A program made the position numbers and the translations under genes. DNA of 64,000 nt from Arsenicicoccus cauae (GTDB lineage Bacteria > Actinomycetota > Actinomycetes > Actinomycetales > Dermatophilaceae): NCBI RefSeq assembly GCF_009707125.1, contig NZ_WLVL01000002.1:38056-102055 (forward strand). Direction: 5' to 3'. Each line of letters opens with the position of its first letter. Within the stretch, counting starts at the first letter, position 1. The notes under the pieces are model-generated. The model was not told where the DNA came from. It did no database searches and saw only the letters and a program-made list of their open reading frames with translations. Shown here one piece after another: positions 63,939 to 64,000 of the stretch.

Positions 63939-64000
63939 CGGCGAGATGCTCGGTGTGTACCGCCAAGTACTCACCAGAGGAGATCTCACCGATGACCCTT
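63930..64000. repeat. 18-bp inverted repeat with outward start codons at the window edge
   Basis: Bases 63930-63947 and 63983-64000 are inverted copies with 16 of 18 identical (core GGTCATCGG). Each copy contains an ATG ACC C start reading outward: ATG 63938 on the minus strand and ATG 63992 on the plus strand. GAGGAGA (63977-63983) is a good ribosome binding site for the latter, so a gene probably begins at 63992 and continues beyond the window. Confidence 0.5.

Overview
High-GC actinobacterial chromosome, most likely a Micrococcales member of the Intrasporangiaceae/Janibacter type. This rests on very high GC at third codon positions, many GTG starts, actinobacterial ribosomal protein forms (zinc-type S14, zinc-less S4, tailed L17), DUF2599 and DUF4245 proteins, several leaderless -10/ATG arrangements, and sugar ABC transporters without a local ATPase. 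No rRNA or tRNA gene, CRISPR array or complete mobile element was found.

Layout. 1-9.5 kb: end of rpoB, rpoC, then rpsL-rpsG-fusA-tuf. 9.7-11.5 kb: an enoyl-CoA hydratase and, on the other strand, a DUF2599 lipoprotein overlapping a small ORF. 11.6-29.9 kb: an almost uninterrupted S10-spc-alpha cluster (rpsJ to rplO, secY-adk-map, infA-rpmJ-rpsM-rpsK-rpsD-rpoA-rplQ, truA). 30-35.8 kb: a secreted 1930-residue pullulanase with two GH13 catalytic domains behind a palindromic operator candidate. 35.9-38.4 kb: aldo/keto reductase, a shortened MFS gene and a winged-helix regulator. 38.5-41.2 kb: rplM-rpsI and glmM. 41.2-45.6 kb: an Lrp regulator divergent from a branched-chain 2-oxo acid dehydrogenase operon (E1a-E1b-E2). 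45.6-49.3 kb: class I fumarase, beta carbonic anhydrase and MOSC genes overlapping by 4 nt, plus a possible fourth ORF. 49.3-56.5 kb: LacI regulator, alpha-glucoside-type ABC transporter (binding protein and two permeases), a second binding protein and a PfkB sugar kinase. 56.5-61.5 kb: DUF4245, xseB, xseA (convergent with xseB), ispH and alr.

The right end (61.5-64 kb) differs. It holds gene remnants, a small acidic protein, and then about 480 bp packed with at least twelve 25-bp palindromes, each with 11-nt arms and a 3-nt centre. The array ends 4 bp from the stop codon of an unrecognised gene with less GC-biased codon use. At the window edge lies an 18-bp inverted repeat containing start codons in both directions. 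This accessory patch is the most unusual part of the window. The palindrome array matches no standard element I know.

Functionally the window combines transcription and translation machinery with alpha-glucan use: extracellular pullulanase, then oligosaccharide uptake under LacI control, then a sugar kinase. Central metabolism (fumarase, branched-chain keto acid oxidation) and cell-wall or isoprenoid precursor genes (glmM, alr, ispH) make up the rest.
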